A stretch of 64,000 nt of DNA from Branchipolynoe longqiensis (taxonomy: Eukaryota; Annelida; Polychaeta; Phyllodocida; Polynoidae). Position 1 is the stretch's first letter; each line of letters opens with the position of its first letter. Below are positions 31,737 through 43,900 of the stretch, piece by piece. The notes under the pieces are model-generated. The model did not search any database, was not told where the DNA came from, and saw only the letters and a program-made list of their open reading frames with translations. Where the stretch lies: the NCBI GenBank assembly GCA_030323885.1, contig CM059194.1, forward strand, positions 29,298,363 through 29,362,362. The letters are read 5' to 3'. The translations under genes were made by a program, and so were the position numbers.

Positions 31737-32543
31737 GGGGCTATATGCATAATGGGGTGTTAGCGGCCTTTGGTGTTACCGACTGACCCCGTTTAGCTAT
31801 CACCTAGGTGGGGGGTGAGGTCACGCGGTATGCATTTGCGCCTAACACTTTCATTATAGCTAAACGGGAAGTTATTTTTAGATTTGGGAAATCCCTCGGT
31901 TTGACAATCTCGGCGACGGCGATTTGTTTACTTTACATTGGTCGATTCTACAATATTAATATCGCCACCAATGCGGCGGCAGCATTAATATTGCTTCGAA
32001 TTTAGGGTTAATTTCATGAAATTTTGCTTATTGCGTATGTAATTCTGTTAAATATGATAGCATTTAATAGATTTGGGCCTAATATATTGCCACCACCGCC
32101 GCATCGACGTCGCTTTCCATACTGGCGGTGGCGCCGCCGCCGCATCGGCGAATGCAAGCCACCGCCGCCGGCAGTATGGAAACCGACGTTGATGCGGCGG
32201 CGACGACGATTTGTTTACTTTACATTCGTCGATTCGACAATATTAATATCGCCACCGACGCGGCGGCAGCATTAATATTGCTTCAAATTTAGGGTTAATT
32301 TAATGAAATTTCACTTATTGCGTATGTAATTCTGTTAAATATGATGCCATTGAATAGATTTGGGCCTACTCAGTACCTAACACCTCCAGTAAACCTGCTG
32401 TGGATCGCGTTTAGCGTAACCTAGTTTACGCTTGGGGTGTTAGCCCTATCACTCACTCACGCATGCCCGTTTTCGCCGCTAAACGGGGAAATCCGGTCTA
32501 AACGCGGTTTGGCTCGCTAACACCCCATTATGCATATAGCCCC
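31737..32543. mobile_element. Non-autonomous DNA transposon with 29-bp TIRs
   Basis: Ends are a near-perfect inverted repeat: GGGGCTATATGCATAATGGG (then GTGTTAGCG) and its complement ending GCATATAGCCCC. The interior contains a ~285-bp direct duplication (GATTTGTTTACTTTACATT, CAATATTAATATCGCCACC, GCGGCGGCAGCATTAATATT) at 31915-32085 and 32205-32370. Part of that unit also resembles the interior of the AGCCGTGTTTACAC MITEs (TTCTGTTAAATATGAT). No ORF of note; TSD not resolved. Confidence 0.8.
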
Positions 32544-32685
32544 AGGTCTCATTCAATTTGCGCATGCGCATGGAGGGCGGGGTGTTTTAAGCAACCCATA
32601 TGGAGAGGACATCCAATATCATGGTGGAACCGGTTTTCGCCCGAAATCCTAAAACGGCGTGTTGTGGATTGTTTATTGGAGATGT

Positions 32686-32962
32686 ATGTCCTAGCAACAT
32701 CTAATATCGTATCATGGCGGGTATTGACTTGTCATAGTGTACTCATGATGACTTTATAGTGCTACCCCGATGGGAAATAGTCGCCAGCACCAGAACCGAC
32801 CAGGCACATTATCCTGATACTGGACAAAGTAGTCCCTGACCTATCTTATTAATGCCGAGTGCCAAGTATCAATATTGTACCTCATTGATTCGATCAGAAT
32901 TCCAACACTAACCTCCCGCATGGGATGCTAGCCAACACTCTTACTTAATCCACTCATCCGGT
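32686..32962 (-). mobile_element. Old SINE copy
   Basis: Diverged match to the reference SINE at 45915-46251: ATGTCCTAGCAACATCTAAT, GACTTTATAGTGCTACCCCG, ACATTATCCTGATACTG. Tail to the left, head to the right. Confidence 0.65.
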
Positions 32963-32974
32963 GTGTAGTAGATG

Positions 32975-33200
32975 CTAGGCTGAGAGATTATAATGACTGG
33001 GTATAATCTTGTTTCTGCCTAACCTGGCGCTGGACATTACGAGGATAGGGCAGGGACTGTTAAGTTAGTATCCGGATAGTGCAAAATCAGGTCGTGGTAC
33101 TGGTGACCTGGTCTCCCGGTAGGGCAGCACTATAAAGTTCCAATGAGTGTAGTCACAGGTCAGTACCAGTCCTGATATGACCTTTGTTTCATTGTTTAAT
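32975..33200 (+). mobile_element. Old SINE copy, opposite orientation
   Basis: Complementary version of the same family: AGGGCAGCACTATAAAGTTC, CCAATGAGTGTAGTCACAGG, then TCCTGATATGACC. Its head abuts the head of the preceding copy, giving a head-to-head pair. Confidence 0.6.
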
Positions 33201-34127
33201 GATTGCCATGGTATTGTCTTCTTTTTTTTTTAAATACAGAATATCCTTAAGAACTGGCTTCATGCCACAATGCTCAGATACAATAATGTGTAATTGTATT
33301 AAATTTGGTTAATACTCCCATAAGGAAAACTTGGATGTTCCGACAGTTTGGCATAAGGTTTTGTGATAGAAATAAGTTTGTTTGTTTTTGTTTTACGTCC
33401 CAGCAACATAAGTATGACAAAATATTATGCCAAACATTTTTTTGTACATCATGAGTGTATCATGTCTATTGCGTCGCAGTTTATGCTTATTTTTGATGTT
33501 ATGTTGGAACATGTAGACATGGGAATTGTTATAGAACTCACACTTGTACATATGTAAATAGTTTATTTTTATCAAACTGCCTCACTGGTCCCAACTCGCT
33601 GCCACATTGATCACTCTTGACTGACTTGCATTTTTACTCAAGGGAGCAGTCTCCGCCCACATGTGAAGAGTACACTGTCGCTCAAGATACATTGTCCAGA
33701 TGCGGACATTTCATGGCCAACGGTTTAATGTAAATAACATACAAGAGTGCTTCACCAATGTCAAGCACAAACAAATCTTTAGACCTGTACTGTATGACCC
33801 ACCTGTAATTTAAGCAATGATTTCGAGTTAAATTTTGCTGGCATGAAACAAATTTAAAATAGTCCTACCAAATTTAATGTAAGTATAGAGGTGATTCAGA
33901 TTTAATTTTTTTTTAAACAAGTGACAGATTAAATTCCACCGACTTTTAACCATGATATAGTTTGCTGCCGACACAGCATTGAGTCAATTCCAGTTCAAAC
34001 GTTACCAGCATGAATTATGTGTCCATATGTAAATAAATTCTTGATTGTACCAAGAGCGGAACATACAGAGGAATAGGACGACTAAATTGATTAAACTATG
34101 TGCCCTAATGGCTATCAACCAGTTTGA
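33201..34127. other. Gene-free AT-rich stretch between LENG1 and SNRPD1
   Basis: No gene seen. It contains a short SINE tail (about 33375-33410, TTTGTTTTACGTCCCAGCAA, minus orientation). Confidence 0.5.
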
Positions 34128-34395
34128 GTTTTACATTCTAGCAACATCGGTCACCAGGATGGGTACCGACTTGAGTGCATTCATGGCGACTTTATAGTGC
34201 TGCCCACTGGGAGACCAGGCTCTCAGCACCATGACCTAACATCCTATCCTGATACTGAGATCCTCGCCATATCCTAGTAATGCAAAGCACCAGGCTAGAT
34301 AAAAACTATCGATTTTGTAAGTCATTAGTTTGACCTGATCAGGCATCAAACTCTTCCACATAGGAAGCCTGCGCTCTGGTTAGGTCAACACGACA
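34128..34395 (-). mobile_element. SINE copy
   Basis: TTACATTCTAGCAACATCGG at the tail side, GACTTTATAGTGCTGCCCAC in the body and a head ending near AAGCCTGCGCTCTGGTTAGG. About 75-80% like the 45915-46251 copy by eye. Confidence 0.7.
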
Positions 34396-34725
34396 GGTAG
34401 TTATAAACCACATTTCAATTCAAATATCCAAAATCAGTAGAACTAATGATTGACAGGCATAATAGCAACTGACCATGGGTTTGTAATAAACAGCCATCAC
34501 ATCCTCATAATCTACATGGCACCACTCAGTAAGTGTCCCAATTGGTGGACACTGGAGAGGACCATAAACACCAACATTGGAGGCAGCAGCATCATGTGAC
34601 ATGAAATGTTCTTTGGCTGATATTCCAGCCTTTTAGCCAACCAAAATAAAGATGGCTCCAATGTACAGGACGGGTAAAACTTGAAATAAAATGAGGACAG
34701 AACAAAGCGTTTGGGATATAAACGA

Positions 34726-34731
34726 TTTATT
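34726..34731 (-). terminator. Candidate polyadenylation signal of SNRPD1
   Basis: AATAAA on the minus strand, about 270 bases after the SNRPD1 stop codon. Chosen only by position. Confidence 0.3.
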
Positions 34732-34997
34732 TGTTACCTGAATCATAGCACATGAAATGAAACTCCATTTCCCCAGGCCACCGACCATTTCAGGTATATA
34801 AAAAATTGTCTTGTCGTGATTACTTACTACAATCCTTTTATGATCTGAAGGATGCCCAAACATTTTATGCAGCATATTGGAATGATATCCGAACGGGCTG
34901 TCTGTGAGTAAAAGATAAAAACGATGGATGTCCAGTATGATACCAATCTGCACCACCATACACGTAGATTATGTACCCCACCCCTGACGGTCGCTCC

Positions 34998-37900
34998 CTA
35001 ACGCCGGCCCCGTCCTCTGCCACGCCCACGGCCGCCACCACGACTGGCGCCCCGGCCACGCCCACGACCGCGCCCCATACCTGAAAGTGGCAGTTGAACA
35101 ACCATAAATAACATGCGGTCATACTGGAATGCAACAAGTCCACTTTGCCCCGAGAACACGCTCAAGACATAATTTATACTGAGTGCTTGGGTAGGGTTGG
35201 ATACTTTTTCTTTGTGGTAGGTTCTGGTTATAGTCAATTTCATATTGTTATTTCATATTTAGATTGCATATGATTTAGACTTTAGATTAGGGTGGGTGGG
35301 TGTTAAGACTAATTACATATATATTAATAACAGAAAACTACTTTGTTGAAACAAGCTTAAGCTAAGATTCCAAATACGCGGTATGCGAAGGCGAGAAAAA
35401 ATGGAAAAGCATGTAAACGCACGGTGGTGCTTCCTTGTCCTGATGCGAATGTGGAGCGCCCAAAGAGATGCAAATGTCATGTGCATACCATGTATATGGA
35501 ATCTTAGCTCTAGGCTGATTGAAGAAACAGTAGCGCCATTGCATGATCATGATTTTGATTGGCATATAAAACAGCAAGAATAGGTATCGATTAGGACGTT
35601 ATACCTGAATAAACAGATTTTGATAATAGAAATGTTTTAACGGATTACCAAATTATGAAAATATAGTTCTGCATTATGGGGTGCAAGTGCTAGAGAATTT
35701 TAAATGCACCCTCCTGTCAGAATGATAAAAAAACTAAGTGTGGCACACCAGATATGGCCCCACCAGAAATGGTTCTGGTCTGACTATGCTGACCCTTACT
35801 GGATCATTAAGACCAGCAGGTGGCAGCACCCTAGTGGGATGGTCCTGATGGTGGCCTAGTCCACCTAGCTAGGCCAAAAAGAAAAAGTCAAATTTTCGGT
35901 TGCACGGGAAATTATTTTTGGGTCGGTAGGTATGTTTATCAACTCACTGGCTTCCTTCTTTTTGGATCTGGCCTTGGGTGTGTCGTCTATGAGGAGGGTG
36001 TCAAGTGGCAGACTGTCGGGTAGAATGAAGTAGCGAATGTTGTTTCCACGAATACTCAGTGTGTCCAACTGAACAGGGTCCTTATTCTTCAGGGTCATCT
36101 TAACCGTCTTCAGGTGTGTATTCATGCTGACATCCACGCCTGCAATGGGAGATAGTTTTAAATACCTTTCCATCTGCATAATTTAGGCTCCGCCCACCTG
36201 CGCAGTGAACTTGATTTTCAAATGGAAATAGGACCAGCCAAATGGTCAGCCAATGAGAGCTGTTCTTTTCCATTGCAAACGGCTGCCCCTATGGGGGGGG
36301 CCACCATTTGCAATCGAAAAGAATAGCTCTGATTTGCTGAAACCACTTAATCTTTCAACCTTTCCATATCAGCCATGTTGAAATACACCATGTGACCTTG
36401 TGGATTGAGCCACCAACACACACCTGAGTATTACATATAGAAACCCACCTCCGGTCCCAGGCGAATAGGAATTTGTAAAGAAATATTTTGAAATTTGCAT
36501 GGAAAGGCTCGTCGAATATGTCCAATATTTGACTAGAGGTTTTTAAGTAGCATAGTCCGATGAAAACATCACATTTTCAAAACCAAAACACCTATCTAGA
36601 TTTGATTTTACATATCCAATTTAGATACTGGTGGAATTCTTGAACATTTATTGCTGCATAGAAGGGTGTAATGTGCTGCTCATTTAACGTCTATTCACAA
36701 TGAGAAAATATTTTGGTATATTATAAGTGTTATTTTGTTAATAAATGGAATGCCAAAGCACTAACTTGGTCAACTTGTAGTGCTTGTGCATCGATAACAT
36801 GAATCAGTATTTTATATGCCTCTTGGCTGCACTAAGTAGGATAGAACTCAGAATTACTTTTTGAGGTTTACACAGATTAATATACAGAAGTCACTTATCT
36901 CTTATTATCAATTGCTGTTCCATTAAGATTTTATAATAGTTCGCTTAGTGATTCAAATAGATTTCTTTAGGATTTATCTAATTGCTTTTGAATCAGCATG
37001 GAGCATCAAGAGACCACATTCTACTCCCGACCCCATCCCCCATTAATAGGATAGAGCAAAGGTTAGCTCAGTGTCAGGATAATGTGACTGAGTCGGATAT
37101 CGGGTCATGGAGCAAGTGGCCTGATTTCCCAGTGGGACAGCACTATAAAGTCACCATGAGTGCAACCTGTCCGTCTTGATATGACCGTAGATATTTCCAG
37201 GACGTACACCTCCTGAATGGCCGCTGCTTTTCCCACTCTTCAACACATCAGAAACCCTCTGGTGGTCTCTGCCTTTACTTGCCAAATCAAATAATTTCTT
37301 TTAACTTTTTCTTTTTAATTCCTTATTACTCAGACTTACCAACAATAGTTCCGTGAACTTGTGTTCCATTCTTCAACTCCATTGTCACTGTCTCATGACT
37401 GAGTTTCATCAAAAATCTATAATAAAAAAATACAGATATTTATCATCAGTCTCAGAACTATCTTATTGCTGCCACTTTTGAGAATCCTGCTATTAAACCG
37501 ATGTCCTGAAAAAGAGGGACACCTCAGCCAGTAGGCAAAACACCTACACTCGGTATGGTGCTGCCAGTGCGTTGTAAAAATTGTCATTTAGCTTGATCAC
37601 GTGGGCTTAGTAACTTGGCACAGAGATAAATGCATTACTGCTGTATTCATTTGACAAGACCAAATTATTTAAATGTAAGGAACCATTCCTCTTGAAATAA
37701 AAGACTTTACATCAGAAAATAAGCTTGAAAAGCAATATTCATGACATATGGTATATTTGATGCTAAATATGATTTTAGGGCTCTTATTCACATAGTGGCA
37801 CCTCACAATTGGGTTTTCCACGGTCTGTAAAATATGGTCTAGATCTACGGCAGTGACTGCGCATGGGCCCTAGTTCCTCACTTATCTTTAGCCTCAGTGG

Positions 37901-40900
37901 CTACGCATACGTGAGACGTATGCTTAGACCACCTGCCGTATCTTAATTAAAGCTGCATAGTCTGATGAACTAATCAAATTTTCAAAACCAAAACAACGAT
38001 CTAAATTTGATTCTATATATCTAGCTTAAATACTGATGCACTTATTAAGCATTTGTCACCACACAGAAGGGAATAGTGAGGCAATTGAATAGATCATGTT
38101 ACTGCAGAATGCTATGTCAGAGTTTTGGCAAGCATGCACAAATTAATTCTGCATGGTTGCAAATATTTCAAAAGGTAGCCACTTAAAATAAAAGTTACTT
38201 CAAACTAAAGTAAGGTACATTATAACGATCAACCTAATGTATTTATCTCCGAAAATTTCTGAAACTCGAAACCATCGTACTATGCAACTTTAATAGAAAT
38301 ACAGAACCCTAGCTGTATAAATTTAATATAATCTGTTTGTTAAACATGCTATCTGTTTGTATGCCAAGCGGTTTGTTTCTAGGTGGTGTGTTTTTTTAGA
38401 GATATTTCCCTTTTTCTGTATGAAGATTGCACACGGACATTGACTTCATTGAGTTTGGCGATACGTGCAGTGCAAAACGTCAATTTTATTCAAAATTAAT
38501 AGAAATGCAGAACACTAAGCATATAAATTTAATATAATGTGTTTGTTAAACATTTGATCTGCTTGTGTGCCAAGCCATTTGTTTTCTAAGTTGTGCGGTT
38601 TTAGAGATATTTCACTTTTTATGTAGGAAGATTGCTAATGGCCATTGAGCTTGCTTGTTTTGCTTTGTTTGCGGATGTGCGTGCATCCTCGCAAAACACA
38701 TGGGTGGTCATCCTCACGTATGTTTAGACCGCCAGGCTACCCGTACGCCTAGGCACTACTTATTTGGCATGTATACTATATATATGTATGTACATATGAT
38801 ATTGGCAAAGTTTGGTGAAAATCTATGGAATTACCATGTTTTTTTTTAGCCATGGACAAACATTTTTGAATCTCTGTAGGATAGTCGCCGTGAATATGGC
38901 CTATGGCTATGATGCCGACATGGCGTAAAGCAACCACCAATCAATCAATCAAACTGTAGGACAGAAAGTTGTGACATATGGAAGTTGAGTTTAATTCTCA
39001 TCAAGATTCTTCTTGGAGGAAACAATATTTTAAGGAAGTGGTTATGGCTATTCGTAAGGGACCGTATCAATAGACAGGCAGAGCGCTTATTAGCACGGCA
39101 CTCCTTTTAGGCTTTATCATGTCGTATCCCTGTCGCGCTAGGGTTCCGATAACTTTGTTTGTTATTGTTTTACATCCTAGCAACTTGTGAATAAAAAATG
39201 TCAATGTCTTAAGTGTTAGAGTTAGATAGGGTTAGGGTTGTTTCATCTCATGATTGGGTCAAAGGTAGTCATGTGACTACCACCATACTAATAAGCGCTC
39301 TAGCTATTGATACGGTCTGTACGAATAGCCACTGCCATATTTCAATCTTTATACACGTCTTTAATATATATTCTTGTACACATTTTTCGTTATAAAACGT
39401 GACCCAAAAGCCTTGAAAACGCAAAAACGTGTCAAATTTCTAAACTCACAAATTATTTGTGAGTTTAGAAACGCCATAACTTTTTCATGACCACAAAGAT
39501 GAATTTGGTACCATATTAATATTCAGTTTAAGACCTTTTCAGTGATCATCATCATGTGCGGATCACTATGATTATGAAACTTCACATATTAATAGTTAAG
39601 ACATTAAATAACTGGTCTACCTAAAAATAAAAATAGTCTGCTCAATACCAACAAAGCGCCTATAACACTAAGACGGCTCAATCAGCCTGTACTGTTTAAT
39701 CAAGAGAACAGCCAGCGCACCAGGTGGTGGGTTTAATCATTTTGATAGCATAATAAGCATTGGAGTGTCAGAAACCCTGCTGTTGCTTGGTAGGTGTGTG
39801 GTTGGGGTTTAGGGGTGTGGTGGGGGTGTAGGTATGTGGTGGCGACTCCACCACAAACCACCTACACCTACACCACACCATCACCCAAACCACACACACC
39901 GTCAACCCCCACGACACTTAATGTGTGTGTGTGTGGGGGGGGGGGGGGCAGAGGTGAAGGGGCAAGGTGGGGGTAGCGGTGGTGGTGGGAGTTATTTAGG
40001 AGTAGCAACACACAACCAGTGGGGACCTCCCTCCACCCGCTTACATCAGGGAGGGGGTCGTGAGGTGTGGAGGAGGAGGAGGCGGAGAGGGAGGTGTGGT
40101 GTGAGAGCGACGAGTGAGGTAGGTGAGGAGGGAGATAGAGAGAGGGAAGGGTGGGGATGGGATTGGAAGGGGAGGGCAGTGAAGCTGGGAGGGTCCCCCG
40201 GAGACCAGGCAGTAGGAGCAACATCAGCCAGATCCAAATGACAGGCAACCACTCATTTTTTTAAATTTTAAATTCACCCTCTCGCCTTGTAGGGCTATGT
40301 GTTTACATGTGAAACACCAGCCAGCAGCTGGGCTGATCAAACCCACCACAACATGCCACTGCAAAATTTACATTATCATGGGAGAGATAGGGAGTGAGCC
40401 GTCTTAGTGTTATGGGGGTAAATGCCGAAAAACGCAATGCTAAAAAGTGATGACGTCACAGTGCTAGTTTAGCGAGACAGACAGGTGTCGCGGTTTAGAT
40501 TCTCAGTGGGTTTAGAGTCTACGCTTGGGGTTATGAGCATGCACGTATTCGATTAAAATGACCCAGGTCACCCGAGTTGCTAGAAATTCATATAGAACAC
40601 CGCGAGTGGAGTTGACAAAAACATGTGCCTTGCCCATGTCAGGCTTCTGCAAAAAGCTTAAAGTTCAACCCACCTCTTGGCTGGGGTTGGCGGCTAGGAC
40701 CCTGTAGGAGCGATGACAGTCACATTTCATCTGTGCGTCAAAAAGTCGCTAGGGTCACCCGAGTTGATGAATCGAAAACATCGAAATGCCATTCAATTTT
40801 GACGCATGCGCATAACCCAGAATGTAGACTCTAAACCCACTGGCGTAATCGATTAATCAATTCAGGTCACCCGAGCCACTTTTTGGTGCATTCGCAGATC

Positions 40901-43900
40901 CTACAGACTCGGGTTGAATAAACGAATACGCTCGGGGTGGACAAAATGGTGGCTTAATCTAAAACTTAATATATTTTTTCAATAACCGATATATGAAGAG
41001 CAAAATAGAATTTAAAGTATTTTATGATTGTAGAAGCTAACAATCTGGGTTATTAAAAAAAAAAGCATTAAAACAACACGTAGGAGTTGTACTGGTAGCG
41101 GTTATCCTACAGGTACCAGCACAGATGTGACATCATCGCTCCTAGCAAACCCCAGCCAAGAGGTGGGTTACTGGTAGGTACCCCAGAATCCGCCGGGAGC
41201 GCCACTGTCGCCAGGCCTATAAAACTTGTACAACTTCTTGCGACCTCCTGAGGGGCAGGGTCATGTAGAAAAAAGGCACCACACATGAATCATAGGCACC
41301 CTGTATTCACTGCTACATCCGTTTTTGAAGCACAGCAGACTTAGGCACAGATAGAGACTATTTTCAGTGTTGTATGACATTTGAAAGGCATTTTACTAAG
41401 CCATTCAAGTCTTCAGATGCAGAAATCAGAGGTAAGACTGACAGGAATGTCCATGTTAACTATGAGAATGTGAAACTTTAGCATTTTTTCTTCCTAAAAA
41501 ATGGTCTTACAATGACTACAACTGGAATCGCAACTCTAGAATCTGGCAGCCAAAAGTTGGTGTCAGGCAGTTTTGACTGGATTCTCTAGGTCAGAATGTT
41601 ATGGCTGGGGTGAGTGAGTCATTGCACAGCCTATTATGCATCATCACAATGCATCTGCTCTTCACCCAATTTTTTTATGAAAATTGGTCAATACATAGAA
41701 AACAGGTATACGAAAATGAATATGGTAGATTAAAAAATTAATATCCTCAAATAATAATAAATATTCATGATTATCGGCCAGAGCAAAAGTCAGGTAAATA
41801 CTGTGATGCGCACATGCCTAATACTCATTGGCTAATAGGAGTAGAGCTTAGCGGATTGCACTAATGTAAAGAGCTCATTCTAAAGGTTTTAAATACAAAG
41901 TTTCATGTTATTCTATAAACAACTCACGATTCTACGGACATGGAGGTGGGAGTGATTGTTTTATGGTTGCCATGGAAACCTACATTTTCCTGTGATCTAT
42001 TTTGATATATATAAGTTTTGATAAGCTGGGATGATTTGGTGTACAATGTTTGTTTGTTGTTGTTTTACATCCTAGCAACATCTAAGGTCATATCAGGACG
42101 GGTACCGACTTGTGACAGTGCGCATCCTGGCGACTTTATAGTGCTGTCTCACTGGGAAACCAGGCCGCCGGGACCATGACCTGGTATCCCACTCAGTCAC
42201 ATTATCCTGACACTGAGCACACCAGTGCGAAGAAGAACCTTGGTGTGAAGTTTGATCAGGATGTGATCATTAATAAAGAAACTACAAAGAAATGTTGTTA
42301 TAATTAGTCTATTTGACAGCCCTAAATAAGGCACTTCTCTAGTGTATTAGCTAATACAAAAAGTCTTGCTTATTGCTTTTGATTCATTGGAGCTTCCAAT
42401 GAAATTATAATTTGAATGTTTGGAATAATTTGAAAATTTTACTGGGGTAGGTACCCCGGAATCCGCCGGGAGCGCCACTGTCGCCGGTGCGATAAAACTC
42501 GTACAACTTCTAGTGACTTTCTGAGCAGCCCAGTCATGTCGGAAAACGGCACCACATGCACACTGCATTGACTGCTACATCTGGGTTTGAAGCACAACAG
42601 ACTGAGGCACAGACAGAGACCATTTTCAGTGCTGTGTGACATTTGAAAGGCATTTTACCAAGCCATTCAAGTCTTCAGATGCAGAAATCAGAGGTAAGAC
42701 TGCTGGGAAAGTGCATGTTAACTATGATAATGGGGAAATTTTGCATTTTATCTTCCTAAAACTGGTCTTACATTGACTCTAACTGGAATCGCAACTCTAC
42801 AATTTGATGGCCAAAAGTTGGTGTTTTGACTGGATTCTGGAGTTGAGTGAGTCACGCGCGGCCCCCACGGCCCACAGGAGGGTCGAGGGGTGAGCCCTAA
42901 ATAAGGCACTTCTCTAGTGCATTAGCTAATACAAAAAATCGTAAATTCAACAAACTTCAAATGCACATATCTCATTCAATTTTTGGAATATCTTAGAAAT
43001 TCTAAAAGCATAATGCTTTTGATTCATTGGAGCTTCCAATGAAATTATGATTTGAATGTTTGGAATATTTTGAAAATTTTACTGGGGTACCTAACTGGGG
43101 TACCTATTACTGAGGTCGGGTCCTTTTGCACATGTGACATGGCACGTGTATTTGTCGACTCCACTCGCAGTGTTCTATTTGAAATTCTGACGACTCGGGT
43201 GAGCCGAGTCACCCCGGTCGTGTTAATCTATAGCTGTGCTTACACGGGGAATTGTGAAACGTTCTAGACAAGGCGATTCATATGAAGCGTTTTAGAACCG
43301 TGTTTACACGGGGAGTTGGAAAGTGTGTCGGCGCCGGGAACCAGCAGGCGCCTGTACCTGGAAAGCACTGCTATTTGTTTAGTTTACACACGTCGTTTCG
43401 ACTACGATGGAGTTGCTACCTTAATATCGCTTGGAATTTAAGGTTAATTCAATTAAATTTCATTATTTGAATCTGTAATTCTGTTAAATATGATCGCATT
43501 CACTAGATTTCGGCGTAATCGGGCCCTAACACTGCCGGGCACCAGCGATTATTTACTGCTCCCCCTGTTCCCGGCACGCACTACTATTTTATACTATCGC
43601 CGCCCGGGAACAAGCTGAATCGCTCCATCTAGACCACCTCCGGAGGTGGTATAGATGAAGCGTTTCATATGAAGCGATTCAGCCCTAAAACGCCACAGCG
43701 TCGCGTTTACACGGGAAATGTGAGTCGATCTAGGCAAGTCGTTTCATATGAAACGTTTTAAATCGCCCGTGTAAACACGGCTTAATACGGCCACTGAGAA
43801 TATAAACCGCGACACCTGCAAGCGCGGCGGATTTCCAAGTGCCTCTCATTCCCATTGTCAACAAAACCGAAATTCCTATTAACAATCCTATTGAAACAGT

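Noticed and set aside
31340..31750. Minus-strand ORF of 136 codons
   Set aside because: It is the LENG1 3' UTR minisatellite read in one frame.
34865..35243. Minus-strand ORFs across SNRPD1 exon 4 with longer N-termini
   Set aside because: They read intron into exon. The true exon is 34998-35080, fixed by phase and the RG-rich tail of Sm D1.
35383..35583. 66-codon ORF in SNRPD1 intron 3
   Set aside because: Starts and ends in intron sequence, with no domain and no conserved composition.
39794..40252. Overlapping ORFs on both strands in a GC-rich core
   Set aside because: Low-complexity CACC/GGTG sequence inside a TIR element; no protein-like features.
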